Assembly: GCF_016801025.1 (NCBI RefSeq)
Contig: NZ_CP068983.1
Location: 806,001 to 870,000 of the forward strand
Source of the DNA: Paradevosia shaoguanensis
GTDB taxonomy: Bacteria > Pseudomonadota > Alphaproteobacteria > Rhizobiales > Devosiaceae
Length of the DNA: 64,000 bases
Direction of reading: 5' to 3'
Shown: in pieces, positions 7,738-16,804 of the stretch
How the letters are laid out: every line of letters begins with the position of its first letter
Numbering within the stretch: position 1 is the first letter of the stretch
Position numbers and translations under genes: made by a program
The notes under the pieces: generated by a model
Database searches by the model: none
The model's input: the letters and a program-made list of their open reading frames with translations, nothing else
Told to the model about the DNA's origin: nothing

Positions 7738-9570
7738 TCAGGCCGCGCCCAGCCGGAAGAAGGCGCTTTCGGCTCGCACCTGTCTGGCAGCGTCGACAAG
7801 CAATTCGGTATCCGACGGTGCCGGAAGGCGCGTGGCCAACTGCTCCATCGCCCGCGCAGCGGCTTCGGGTTCCTCGCCTACATCAGCGCAACGCAACAGG
7901 GCCGCACGCATCGCCCGTGCCGTACTCTGGGAAAGATCGCCTCCAGCCTGCAATTCGCGCAGCCGGGCGATGGCGCTGCCCAGCGCGAGGACGGCGAAGC
8001 TGCCCTCGAAGGCATCGACATCCTTGGAGCCGGTTTTTTCCACCCAGCGCACGAGACGCAGCAGGCGGTGATTGAGCCGCATCCGCCAGCGCTCACCGCC
8101 GGCGGCACCTTCGCCTTTGGCCATGTGCTCAAGCTCATGCACCATGGCCGCCACCAGCAATTGCAGGCGCTTGCGCGGATGGATCGGGTAGATCAGCCGA
8201 AACGCCGCCATCGCGATGAGCGGGCCGGAGATCACGGCCGCCGCATTGAACACCGATTGCAGGAATGTGCCGCTCAGCGGCAGCACGGGCTGGGAGAGCA
8301 GCAGGAACACCATGGCGTAATCCATCGCCGCCGGGACGCTCAGCTTGTGCGACTGCACCAGCGAGCCCGAGAGGATGAACGGCACCATCATCAGGAGCAT
8401 GGCGAGTTCGTTGTCGGCATGGGGCCAGAGCAGCCAGCGGCAGGCCAGCGCCGCGATGGCGCCCAGCACCTGCCCGGTGAACACCGCCTTGAGGAAATTA
8501 GCCGGGTCATCGAAGGTCGAGAACACGGTGACCATCACCGATGTGCCCAGCAGCACGTAAGGCACCGCCTCCCAGCCGGTGACAACCCACACGAGGCCGA
8601 TGACCAGCATGGTCGCCGTCGCCCGGATGCCGGCTGTACGCGCACCGACCCAGTCGCGATGCAGCAGTACCGAAGCATGCACGTCGCGCTCTTCGAGCGG
8701 ACGATTATCCAGCCCGTCGACGCCGAGCGAAATGGAGCGCAGTGCCCGCGCCCCTTCGGGGAACCGTGCTGCATCCACCTGCCCGCCCTCCGCCAGGAGC
8801 TGCCGCGTCTCCGCATCCGTGCGGGCCGCCTCGCTGCCGCGCAGCCAGAGCAGGCCCGAGACCAGCGCCAGGAGCAGCGCGCGCACCGCATGCGCCAGCC
8901 GCCTGCCGTTGATCGAGCCCGCCGCGCGCGGATCGAGCGCCTCCTCGATGGTCGCGGCTTCCGAGAGAATAGCCTTCTGCTCCTTGAGGCTGCGCTCTTC
9001 GGCGGGGCGCGCCATCTCGTCGAGCAAGCGCGCCGTGAGCTTGGTCGCGGCGCTCTCATAATCGCCGCTCGCGGCGGGCGTGAACACCAGCCCGACGATC
9101 AGCGCCACGACCACGCCCACCAGCACCGTGGCGAAACGGTCTGTGGCAAGCAGCACGATGGAATCGTGGTGCGCCGTGCTCAGTAGCGTCACCATCGCCG
9201 CCGAAAAACCGGCAAGGATCGTTCCGTAGGAAACGAAGCCGCGTACAACATTGCCGGCCGCCGCGCACAGCCCCACCCAGAGCGCCAGCCCGACCACGAG
9301 GATCACCGCGTCCCCGCGCGCCAGCAGCATCAGCAGCACGCCGGCCACGACGCCCACCGCCGTGCCGGCGGCGCGGAAGAGGCTCTTTTCGATAAGCATG
9401 CCGCGGATCGGCTGCGAGCCGGCCCAGACGGTCATGGCCGCCCATTGCGGGTGTTCCAGTCCCATGCCCCAGGCGATGAACAGCGCGATACAGGCGGCGA
9501 TGGCCGTGCGCAGGCCATAGACGAAACGCGGCCCGTCAAAACCCCAGCGGGCAAAAGTCGCAGCGTTCAC
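7738..9570 (-). CDS. FUSC-family inner-membrane transporter (aromatic acid exporter-like)
   Basis: 610 residues. Hydrophobic blocks near residues 15-115 (for example VAGVLLMLLARGDAVILVVG) and again in the middle (VLLGTSVMVTVF, IAALACRWLLW) alternate with soluble stretches, giving the two membrane halves of the FUSC/AaeB type. Relatives export p-hydroxybenzoate or other aromatics, or provide a channel for RND-like partners. No HlyD-like partner is next to it. The start is GTG at 9570, with GGAGG eight bases upstream. A 22-bp perfect palindrome lies 26 bp upstream of the start. Confidence 0.8.
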   Translation of the reverse strand: MNAATFARWGFDGPRFVYGLRTAIAACIALFIAWGMGLEHPQWAAMTVWAGSQPIRGMLIEKSLFRAAGTAVGVVAGVLLMLLARGDAVILVVGLALWVGLCAAAGNVVRGFVSYGTILAGFSAAMVTLLSTAHHDSIVLLATDRFATVLVGVVVALIVGLVFTPAASGDYESAATKLTARLLDEMARPAEERSLKEQKAILSEAATIEEALDPRAAGSINGRRLAHAVRALLLALVSGLLWLRGSEAARTDAETRQLLAEGGQVDAARFPEGARALRSISLGVDGLDNRPLEERDVHASVLLHRDWVGARTAGIRATATMLVIGLVWVVTGWEAVPYVLLGTSVMVTVFSTFDDPANFLKAVFTGQVLGAIAALACRWLLWPHADNELAMLLMMVPFILSGSLVQSHKLSVPAAMDYAMVFLLLSQPVLPLSGTFLQSVFNAAAVISGPLIAMAAFRLIYPIHPRKRLQLLVAAMVHELEHMAKGEGAAGGERWRMRLNHRLLRLVRWVEKTGSKDVDAFEGSFAVLALGSAIARLRELQAGGDLSQSTARAMRAALLRCADVGEEPEAAARAMEQLATRLPAPSDTELLVDAARQVRAESAFFRLGAA

Positions 9571-9595
9571 CGCAAGCCTCCGTCAATGGCCTGCC

Positions 9596-9617
9596 GATGG
9601 TTCGGCGCCGAACCATC
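9596..9617. promoter_or_regulatory. 22-bp perfect palindrome upstream of the FUSC gene
   Basis: The half-site GATGGTTCGGC is followed directly by its exact reverse complement, with no spacer. It lies 26 bp upstream of the GTG start of the FUSC transporter. It is either an operator for a dimeric repressor (TetR-type sites are this long) or a strong leader hairpin. No regulator gene is adjacent. Confidence 0.5.
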
Positions 9618-9700
9618 ACGATAGTCGCCGCTCATAAATCTCGTCTCCTGCACGATCCACGGGAGTCTGGCCCCCCGTGGGTAGGCAGGCCGACTCGCTT

Positions 9701-12394
9701 CTAGAAGCTGACACGCAACTCCGCCTTGACGCCATGGCTGCGTGAATTGGCAGAAACTTGACCGCCATAGGTCAATCCCACCTTTGCATTCTCGCTCAGC
9801 GGCAGGTCGATCCCCGCCTGCAGCAAAGCCGTGTCGCCGTCGATGCTCTGCCCCGTCACGTCGAACGAGCCGCTGCCCGCGAAGGCGTGGGTGGCAACCG
9901 GCGCCTCAATGCCGAAGGCATGCTGCCAGCCCAGCCCGGCGCGCAGGGTGGTTTCGGTTTCGCCGACCACCAGCTTCGTCTGCGCGTTGATGCCGACCGT
10001 CGAGAGCACGGTGGAAACCGACATGCTCGAGCCCGACAGCGCAGCGGCGCCGCCGGTTTCGGCGAACCCCTCGGTCCAGACATTCAGATAGGCCAGCCCC
10101 GCGAAGGGCTCGAAGCGAAAATCACCGGCCTCGATGCCGTAGCCGATTTCGGCAGAGGCCTGCGCCGTGTTGCCGCCATAGCTGGCCGTCAGCGTCTGCG
10201 CCGCGCCGCCGAGCGACAGGGTACGGGTGGTTTCGAGATCGTGCCGCGTATAGGTGGCGCCGGTGCGCAATGCGACATTGCCCCATTCCGTACCCGCATA
10301 GAGGCCGAGGTGGTAGTCGGTGCCGTCCGCCTTCATGCCGGGCGAATTGGTGGCGGTCTTGCCGAAGCCGAGCAGAGCGCCGACGCGCCAGTCGCCGAAG
10401 AGATTGTCGACACCCACGAGCTGGCCGGCGCTGAACCGGTCCTGCGCCCCGCCGCTGCCCCAGCCGGCCTGCGTGCTGGTCCAGTAGCTCGGCCCCTGCG
10501 GCACCGAAATCATCAGCGGCGAGGCGCTGGGCATATAGGACATCACCGGTATCTCGGTCGCGCCCGCCGATCCGGCGGCGCTGCGGAGCCGGTCGTTGGC
10601 CATCGATCCCACCATGCTGCCGGTGGCGATCAGGGACGTCGCGACCGAGGCTTGTCCGCCCCCCGAAAGCTGCTCGAAAGCCTCCCCGGCCTCGGCGGCG
10701 CTCAGGCCGATGACGGCGTCGAAGACGCCGTTGCCGATGCCCAGGTTCTCGATGACGCCAGCCGCACCCGCGCCATTGGCGCCCACCGCCATCGAGCGGA
10801 AGGTCGTCGCGTTGCGGCTGATGCCCAGATAGATCGAATTGGCGTCGGCCCGCACGCTCGTATCGAGAAACGCCATGTCGTCGATAACGGCGTCAAAGGC
10901 GCCGCTCAGGGAGCCCGCCTGCAGGACTTCGTATTCGGCGTCGCCTGCATAGCCGCCGGCCAGCACGTGCGCGGCCAGGTTGCCGGAAAGGCTTGTCGTT
11001 CCCGAAATGCTGGCGAGGCTGGGGCCAAACTTGCCGCCAAGATAGATCGCGGTCGTGGCGCCGGCGAACTGGGTGTAGTCGCCCTCGATCGTCATCACGC
11101 CGCCGTCGCTGCCCCAGCCGGGCTGGAAGATGCCGCGGTTTTCAAGATCGCCGTAGATCGTGCCGTCTCCGGTCAGGGTGCCGCCGGCATCGATGAAGGT
11201 TCGGGAGGCAATGCTGCCCTCGATGACGAGATCGCCACCATCCACGCGCGTGTCGCCGAGATAGGTGTTGTCCGCACGCAGGATCAGCACGCCATCGCCG
11301 GATTTGATGAGGCCGTAGTCACCGCTGATGGAATTGTACCAGGAGCTGACGCCATCGGGCTGCACGACGTGAAAATCGTTCCAGTCGAATTTGCCCGGCC
11401 CGAGCACCGCGGCCCAGGCCTGCAGCAGCCCGTAACCGAACACGTCATCGACGCCATCGCCATTCTCGTCCCAGGCGGTGCCGAGCAACACCTGCTTAAT
11501 CTGGTTGCCGGTCATGTAGGGAAAGCGCTGTTTCACCAGCGCCGCCACGCCCGCCACGTGCGGACCGGCAAAGGACGTGCCCCAGACATGGTCGTAGCCA
11601 CCGCCCGGAACGGCCACATAGATATCGTCCGCCGGCGCGGTCAGGCAGTAGTTCTTCGCTACGCCGCACTTGTTGCCGTAATAGTAGCCGGACACCGCCA
11701 GCCAGTTGTCCTCCAGCTCCGGGAAAAGATACGGCAGCCCGGCTTCGACGCTGGGATCGTCCAGGAAGTCATTGTGTGTCGGAACGATGAGCACGATGCC
11801 GTCATCAACGGCGCGGTGAAAGGCATCGATGACCGGAGCGGTGATGACCCTGTAGGCGGTCTCTACATCGTAGTCCCTGACCGTCCATCCCGTGTGGCCG
11901 AGCTCGTAGAGAATGAAATCGGTGTTCTGCCCGATGAGCCAGTTGAGCCCGCCGGCCACCGCGGCATCATCGATCCCGCCATAGCGATTGAGCAGCGAGG
12001 CTTCGAGTAGGGTCACGCCCGGCGCCACGCCATGCGTTCCCTTGCCGTCGCGATTGGCCGCCAGGACCGAGGCGACCATGGTGCCATGGCCGTTGAGACC
12101 GCTGTCCCAGCGCACGCCGTCAAGCGCCCAGCCCTGGAAATTGCGGCCCGCGAATTCGGGATGAGACATGTCGATGCCGGCGTCGAGAACACCGATATTG
12201 ACTCCGGTGCCGTCCAGCCCGCCCGCATAGGCGTACTCGGCGCCGATAGTCTCCAGCCCCCATTGGGTGAAGAATTCCGGGGTGCGCCAGTATTCGGCCT
12301 GCCACGGCTCGAAGGCCATGGCGTGCGAGCAGGAAACGGCCACGGCGAGAGCGGCCGGCAGAAACCGGCGGCCCGACAAGGGATTGCTACTCAA
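9701..12394 (-). CDS. Subtilisin-like serine protease autotransporter
   Basis: 897 residues. Signal peptide at 1-27 (LPAALAVAVSCSHAMA), then a peptidase S8 domain with Asp71 (GVLDAGID), His103 (NGHGTMVAS) and Ser274 (GTSFAGPHVAG). After the protease comes an autotransporter-associated beta-strand segment (GDGVLILRADNTYLGDTRV), and the last ~270 residues form the outer-membrane beta-barrel, ending in Phe (AELRVSF) as barrels do. It is secreted through its own barrel and acts at the cell surface. The start is TTG at 12392-12394, with GGAGAGG just upstream and no better ATG. The surface protease substrate is unknown. Confidence 0.9.
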   Translation of the reverse strand: MSSNPLSGRRFLPAALAVAVSCSHAMAFEPWQAEYWRTPEFFTQWGLETIGAEYAYAGGLDGTGVNIGVLDAGIDMSHPEFAGRNFQGWALDGVRWDSGLNGHGTMVASVLAANRDGKGTHGVAPGVTLLEASLLNRYGGIDDAAVAGGLNWLIGQNTDFILYELGHTGWTVRDYDVETAYRVITAPVIDAFHRAVDDGIVLIVPTHNDFLDDPSVEAGLPYLFPELEDNWLAVSGYYYGNKCGVAKNYCLTAPADDIYVAVPGGGYDHVWGTSFAGPHVAGVAALVKQRFPYMTGNQIKQVLLGTAWDENGDGVDDVFGYGLLQAWAAVLGPGKFDWNDFHVVQPDGVSSWYNSISGDYGLIKSGDGVLILRADNTYLGDTRVDGGDLVIEGSIASRTFIDAGGTLTGDGTIYGDLENRGIFQPGWGSDGGVMTIEGDYTQFAGATTAIYLGGKFGPSLASISGTTSLSGNLAAHVLAGGYAGDAEYEVLQAGSLSGAFDAVIDDMAFLDTSVRADANSIYLGISRNATTFRSMAVGANGAGAAGVIENLGIGNGVFDAVIGLSAAEAGEAFEQLSGGGQASVATSLIATGSMVGSMANDRLRSAAGSAGATEIPVMSYMPSASPLMISVPQGPSYWTSTQAGWGSGGAQDRFSAGQLVGVDNLFGDWRVGALLGFGKTATNSPGMKADGTDYHLGLYAGTEWGNVALRTGATYTRHDLETTRTLSLGGAAQTLTASYGGNTAQASAEIGYGIEAGDFRFEPFAGLAYLNVWTEGFAETGGAAALSGSSMSVSTVLSTVGINAQTKLVVGETETTLRAGLGWQHAFGIEAPVATHAFAGSGSFDVTGQSIDGDTALLQAGIDLPLSENAKVGLTYGGQVSANSRSHGVKAELRVSF

Positions 12395-12452
12395 AATGAC
12401 CTCTCCGCAATGGCGGGCATAATTCGCTATGCCCGCCTTGCGGTCAACGGAC

Positions 12453-13241
12453 TTAGTGCCCGTTAGCCACCCGCTTTTCGCCGGCGGTGATGGCGAAGGG
12501 CAGCACGTTTTCCGGCGGCGGCAGCGGGCAGACGGCGTGCTCGGTGAAGGCGCAGGGCGGATTGATGGCCTTGTTGAAGTCGAGCACGATGGTCTTGTCA
12601 GTCACGTCCTCGCCGAAGAGGAAGCGCGAGGCCGGGTAGGTGTCCGTCCGCGAGGTCGGGTCCTTGATGACGAATTGCGGCGAGGCGGCCGAGCCGTGCG
12701 TCGCGATCAGTTCATAGGTCTGCCCGTCGTGCTGGAACACGGCCTTGTGCGTCACCGTCACTTCGGTGGGGATGCCGAGCACGGTATCGACCGTCATGGT
12801 GATGGGCTTGTCCAGCAATTCCCAATTCGCCACGACTCGCCATTTCGGATCTGCCGGGAAATACGGAATGCCCGGAAACTCTGCCGGGGCCTTGGATTCC
12901 GTGTCGCGCACGCGCAAGGCATGCTCGCCATTGAGCGTCGTCACTTCGAGCAAGAGCGAGCCGGAATGGAAGCGCGGCGGATGGTGCTTGTCGAGCTTGA
13001 GCCGCACCGGCGCACCGCCATCGGCCGGCGTAAAGGTCACGCCCTCGTCGTCCTGCGTCACGGTGCCGACATGGGCCGGACCGGCGGAGAGCACGAGGTC
13101 GTTGTCGGCCGCCGAGCCGACCGTCACCGTACCGTTTTCCAGCCAGTAGCGGCCGATCACGTTGAGCCACCCATCGGCGGCCTTGAGCCGCTCCAGACGA
13201 TGCGCCTTCCAGGCGTCCAGTTGGGTGAGATAGTCGGTCAT
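12453..13241 (-). CDS. DUF1684 family protein
   Basis: 262 residues. Recognised by the family's C-terminal hallmark, NPPCAFTEHAVCPLPPPEN followed by PFAITAGEKR, and by an N-terminal region with an FHA-like look (NDLVLSAGPAHVG). The biochemical role of DUF1684 is not known. No signal peptide. Start ATG 13241 has a GAGGA site; the open frame continues upstream into the repeat at 13271-13390, which is not coding. It lies downstream of the peptide ABC transporter operon, separated from it by that repeat. Confidence 0.85.
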   Translation of the reverse strand: MTDYLTQLDAWKAHRLERLKAADGWLNVIGRYWLENGTVTVGSAADNDLVLSAGPAHVGTVTQDDEGVTFTPADGGAPVRLKLDKHHPPRFHSGSLLLEVTTLNGEHALRVRDTESKAPAEFPGIPYFPADPKWRVVANWELLDKPITMTVDTVLGIPTEVTVTHKAVFQHDGQTYELIATHGSAASPQFVIKDPTSRTDTYPASRFLFGEDVTDKTIVLDFNKAINPPCAFTEHAVCPLPPPENVLPFAITAGEKRVANGH

Positions 13242-13270
13242 TTGTTCAGTCCTCGTTTCCGGTCTCTGCA

Positions 13271-13390
13271 CCTGCCACCACCACTGAACTTCCCCGGCCG
13301 CAGAGCCGGGGCCCACGGATTTCTCCACTCGGGTGGAGGGGTGCAATAGGCCCGGTTCTGCGGCCGGGGAAGTCCTGTGCATGTGGCAGG
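13271..13390. repeat. Palindromic repeat, free-standing copy
   Basis: Outer arms CCTGCCAC (13271-13278) and GTGGCAGG (13383-13390) enclose the conserved core: ACTTCCCCGG...CCGGGG arms and a central CTCCAC/GTGGAG hairpin (13323-13338). The same core occurs at 26585-26686, 59370-59473 and, split by an insertion element, at 40468-41687. Positions 13302-13315 carry AGAGCCGGGGCCCA, the site occupied by the IS110 element elsewhere. The right half differs from the other copies (it has TTCTGCGGCC where they have ATCAAGTCC). It lies between oppF-like and DUF1684 genes of one strand. Confidence 0.85.
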
Positions 13391-13392
13391 CG

Positions 13393-14148
13393 CTAGGTAG
13401 TCACTTCCGGCATCCGCGGCACGCTCGCCAGGAGGGTTCGCGTGTAGGGATGCTGCGGGTTCTTCAATATCTCGTGCGTGTTGCCGCTCTCGACAATCCG
13501 CCCGCGCTCCAAAATCACGATCTCCTCGCAGAGCGCCGCCACCACGCCCAGGTCGTGCGACACAAAGAGCAGCGTCATCTGTGCGGCGAGCTGCTTGAAG
13601 AGATCGACGATCCGCACCTTGGTGGAAAGATCGAGCGCGCTCACCGCCTCGTCGGCCAGCACCAGTTGCGGCCGCGCCACGATGGCGCGGGCGATGGCGA
13701 TGCGCTGGCGCTGCCCGCCGGAGAATTCGTGCGGGTAGCGCCCGAGGATGTTGTCCTCCAGCCCCACCGCTTGCAGCGCCGCGCTCACCATCTGCCGGTG
13801 ATCGCCGGCAATGCCGAGCGATTCCAGCGGCTCGGAGATGATGCCCAGCACCGTCTGGCGTGGATCGAGCGAGGAGTATGGGTCCTGGAACACCGCCTGC
13901 ACGTTGCGGCGATAATCGCGCATGAAGCCGCGATTGCCGGCGTCGAGCACTTCGTCACCAAACAGGATGCGTCCCGTCGATGGCTTGCCCAGCCCGAGCA
14001 GCAGCCGCAGGAGCGTGGTCTTGCCCGACCCGCTCTCGCCCACCAGCCCGATGCTGACTCCCGGCTTGACCGTCAGCGACACATCGTTGAGCACCAGCCG
14101 GTCGCGGCCATAGCCGAAGCTCACGTTTTCGACCGAGACGATGCTCAT
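13393..14148 (-). CDS. Peptide-type ABC transporter ATP-binding protein (OppF/DppF-like)
   Basis: 251 residues. Walker A GESGSGKTT near residue 36, ABC signature SGGQRQR, Walker B LVLADEAVSALD and the switch His in LLFVSHDLG. It hydrolyses ATP to drive uptake of a peptide or similar solute. Its ATG overlaps the stop of the preceding ATPase gene (ATGA). Last gene of the five-gene operon SBP-permease-permease-ATPase-ATPase. It is shorter than classic OppF (about 330), lacking most of the C-terminal oligopeptide extension. Confidence 0.9.
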   Translation of the reverse strand: MSIVSVENVSFGYGRDRLVLNDVSLTVKPGVSIGLVGESGSGKTTLLRLLLGLGKPSTGRILFGDEVLDAGNRGFMRDYRRNVQAVFQDPYSSLDPRQTVLGIISEPLESLGIAGDHRQMVSAALQAVGLEDNILGRYPHEFSGGQRQRIAIARAIVARPQLVLADEAVSALDLSTKVRIVDLFKQLAAQMTLLFVSHDLGVVAALCEEIVILERGRIVESGNTHEILKNPQHPYTRTLLASVPRMPEVTT

Positions 14149-14954
14149 CGCACGCCCTCCAGCGCCCGGTCGAACTGCTGCGCGGCGTCGACAAGCGAGC
14201 GCGTATAGGCATCCTGCGGCCGCGCGAAAACCTCGCCCACCGGCCCGGTCTCCACGGCCACGCCCTTGCGCAGCACCACCACATTCTCCACGATCTGGGA
14301 CACCACCGGCAGGTCATGGCTGATGAAGAGCAGCGCCATGCCGCTTTCGCGCACGAGGCTGTCGAGCAGCTTCAACACCTCGGCCTGCGTGGTCACGTCC
14401 AGCGCCGTCGTCGGCTCGTCGGCGATCAGCAGCTTGGGTCGGCAGGCCAGGGCCATGGCGATGGCCACGCGCTGCCGCTGTCCGCCCGAAATCTCATGCG
14501 GGAAGGAGGCCGCGATACGCTCAGGCGTCGGTAGCGACACCTCTTCGAGCAGCCCGATCACCTCGCGGTTGAGGTCGCGGCCGTCCAGCCGGCGCCCCTC
14601 GCGCGTCCAGCGCCGTTGCAGCGGCTCGGCCACCTGCCGGCCGATCTTCATCAGCGGATCGAGCGCGGTGAGCGGCTCCTGGAACACCACCGCCGCTGCC
14701 TGCCCGCGCAGCTTGTTGAGCGTGCCTTCACGGGTGCCCACCACCTGCTGCCCATCGAGCAGGATCGAGCCCTCGACCGACATGTTCTTGGGCAAGAGCC
14801 CCATCACGGCCATCGAGGTCAGCGACTTGCCCGACCCGGATTCCCCGATCAGGCCGAGCCGCGCGCCCGGCTCGATGGCGAATGACAGGTCCGAAACCAG
14901 CGTCTCGGCGCCCGTCCGCAGCGTCAGGCTCCTGATGTCCAGCAACGCGCTCAT
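14145..14954 (-). CDS. Peptide-type ABC transporter ATP-binding protein (OppD/DppD-like)
   Basis: 269 residues. Walker A GESGSGKSLT, ABC signature SGGQRQR, Walker B LLIADEPTTALD and switch region LLFISHDLPV. It pairs with the next ATPase as a heterodimer under the two permeases. The start ATG 14954 overlaps the TGA of the upstream permease (ATGA); the frame upstream of it is overlap noise. Like its partner, it lacks the long C-terminal oligopeptide-transporter extension. Confidence 0.9.
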   Translation of the reverse strand: MSALLDIRSLTLRTGAETLVSDLSFAIEPGARLGLIGESGSGKSLTSMAVMGLLPKNMSVEGSILLDGQQVVGTREGTLNKLRGQAAAVVFQEPLTALDPLMKIGRQVAEPLQRRWTREGRRLDGRDLNREVIGLLEEVSLPTPERIAASFPHEISGGQRQRVAIAMALACRPKLLIADEPTTALDVTTQAEVLKLLDSLVRESGMALLFISHDLPVVSQIVENVVVLRKGVAVETGPVGEVFARPQDAYTRSLVDAAQQFDRALEGVR

Positions 14955-15814
14955 CGCGACCTCTTCCGCGTCGGGTCGCCGATATCGCGCAGGCCGTCGG
15001 CCAGCAGGTTCATGCCGATCACCAGCGTCACCAGGGCTATGCCCGGCGCGATCGCGCCGATCGGCGCCGTATAGACCGTGCCCTGCGCCTCCTGCAGCAG
15101 CCGCCCCCACGAAGCATTAGGCGGCGGCGCGCCAAGGCCGAGATAGGAGAGCGAAGCTTCCGCGATCACCGCCAGCCCGAATTGCAGGGCGAAATTCACC
15201 GACAGGGTCGGCCAGATATTGGGCAGCACGTGCCTGGAGACCACGCCCGGCCAGGAGGTGCCCGAGGTGCGCGAGGCGATGATGTAGTCCTGCCCCAGCA
15301 CGCGCTTGGCGAGGATGCGCGTCAGCCGCGCCACGATGGCCGAGATGGCGATACCCAGCGCCAGGATGGCGGTGAAGAGGCTCGCCGAATCCCCCAAGGC
15401 CACGATCAGCATGGCCAGCAGCAGCGTCGGGAAGGCGATGAGAATGTCGAGGGCCGCGGCCAGCGCGTCGTCCCAGAACTTGGTCGCGAACGCCGCCAGC
15501 ATGCCCAAGGTGACCCCGATCACCGCGCCGATGGCCACAGCGCCCGTGCCCACGATCAGCGCGATGCGCGAGCCGATCATGATCTGCGTGAAGAAATCGC
15601 GGCCCAGCCGGTCGGTGCCGGCCCAGTGTTCCCATGACGGCGGCGCCAGGCGCCCGCCCGACATGCTGCCCGGATCGTAGGGCGTCCAGAACAGGGTCAG
15701 CGCAGCCATGGCCACATGGATGCCGACCAGCACCAGCCCCAGCCACAGGGTGAACGAATGCCGCGCCTTCGGCTTGGCGGGCGGCAGCGCCATAGTTTCC
15801 TCGACCGTGCTCAT
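14951..15814 (-). CDS. Peptide-type ABC transporter permease (DppC-like)
   Basis: 287 residues. N-terminal membrane helix (FTLWLGLVLVGIHVAMAAL), a periplasmic segment containing HWAGTDRLGRDFF, which is typical of DppC/OppC proteins, then the permease core with several helices and the cytoplasmic coupling region (ASRTSGTSWPGVVSRHVLPN). It forms the membrane channel with the DppB-like partner. ATG 15814 overlaps the partner's stop (ATGA), so the two subunits are made in step. Confidence 0.92.
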   Translation of the reverse strand: MSTVEETMALPPAKPKARHSFTLWLGLVLVGIHVAMAALTLFWTPYDPGSMSGGRLAPPSWEHWAGTDRLGRDFFTQIMIGSRIALIVGTGAVAIGAVIGVTLGMLAAFATKFWDDALAAALDILIAFPTLLLAMLIVALGDSASLFTAILALGIAISAIVARLTRILAKRVLGQDYIIASRTSGTSWPGVVSRHVLPNIWPTLSVNFALQFGLAVIAEASLSYLGLGAPPPNASWGRLLQEAQGTVYTAPIGAIAPGIALVTLVIGMNLLADGLRDIGDPTRKRSR

Positions 15815-16773
15815 ACCGGCCTCGCCCGATTGTCGCGCAGGCGCGGATCGATGACGCGCTGCAACAGGTCGGCGAAGAAGCCGACCAGCAGCACGAGGAG
15901 CGTCGAGATGAACAGCACGCCCTGCACATTGGGATAGTCGCGCTGCTGGATGGCCAGCAGCAGCATCGAGCCCAAACCCGGTAGCGCGAACACCTTCTCC
16001 ACCACCACGGCGCCGAGGAAGGCCGTCGCCAGTTCGATACCGAGAATGGAGATCACCGGCACCGAGCCGTTGCGGATGCCGTGGCGGATCAGCGCTTCGG
16101 GGAAGCTTGAACCCAGCGCCCGCGCCGTGCGCAGATAGTCGCTGCCGAGCACGTCCTGCGCCGCCGAGCGCACATAGCGCAAGAGCGAAGCCGACATCAC
16201 CAGCGCGATGGTGATGGTGGGCAGCAGCAGCGAATAGAGCGCCGCCCCGAAATTGCTCCAGCCCTTGAGCGGGAAGCCGGATGAGGGAAACAGCTTGAAG
16301 TTCACCGCAAAGATCGTGACCAGCAGGATGCCGACCCAGAACACCGGAATGGCGATGCCGAGCTGGGAGACGATCGAGATCAGGCCGCCATACCACTTGT
16401 CGGCCTTGACCGCCGAGACGATGCCGAGCGGCACGGCAATGATCAGCGCCAGGACGAAACTCATCAGCGTCAACGGCATCGTCACTGCGAGGCGGTTGCC
16501 GATTTCGCCCAGCACCGACGTCTTGCTGACGAAGGAAGTGCCGAGGTCGAAGCGGGCGAGGCTCGAAAGGAAATGCAGGAATTGCTGGAAAAGCGGCAGG
16601 TCCGAGCCCACCTCCCGGCGCGCCGCTTCGATCTGGGCCGGATCGGCGCCCACAGAGAGCAGTGCATTGGCCGGATCGCCCGGCAGCAGCCGAAGCAGAA
16701 TGAAGAGCACTGCCGCCGCAACAAGCAGCGACAGTGCCAGAATGACCAGCCGGCGGATGGTGTAGCTGAGAAT
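15811..16773 (-). CDS. Peptide-type ABC transporter permease (DppB-like), probable ATT start
   Basis: 320 residues if begun at ATT 16771-16773. The frame gives (M)LSYTIRRLVILALSLLV and then LFILLRLLPGDPA, exactly the usual DppB N-terminus with its first membrane helix. GGAAGGAAA lies six bases before this ATT. The first standard start, GTG at 16710, would cut the first helix in half and has no ribosome site, so I prefer the rare ATT. The rest shows the permease core and the coupling region (LGSSFPEALIRHGIRNG). It follows the substrate-binding protein by 31 bases. Confidence 0.85.
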   Translation of the reverse strand: MLSYTIRRLVILALSLLVAAAVLFILLRLLPGDPANALLSVGADPAQIEAARREVGSDLPLFQQFLHFLSSLARFDLGTSFVSKTSVLGEIGNRLAVTMPLTLMSFVLALIIAVPLGIVSAVKADKWYGGLISIVSQLGIAIPVFWVGILLVTIFAVNFKLFPSSGFPLKGWSNFGAALYSLLLPTITIALVMSASLLRYVRSAAQDVLGSDYLRTARALGSSFPEALIRHGIRNGSVPVISILGIELATAFLGAVVVEKVFALPGLGSMLLLAIQQRDYPNVQGVLFISTLLVLLVGFFADLLQRVIDPRLRDNRARPV

Positions 16774-16804
16774 AGGGCTTTCCTTCCGCCGGCTGAAAAA
16801 GACC

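Noticed and set aside
9758-12010. 750-codon open frame on the plus strand opposite the autotransporter
   Set aside because: High-GC antisense shadow: no ribosome site, Arg/His/Gly-rich low-complexity product, no recognisable domain, while the minus strand has a complete signal peptide, S8 triad and barrel.
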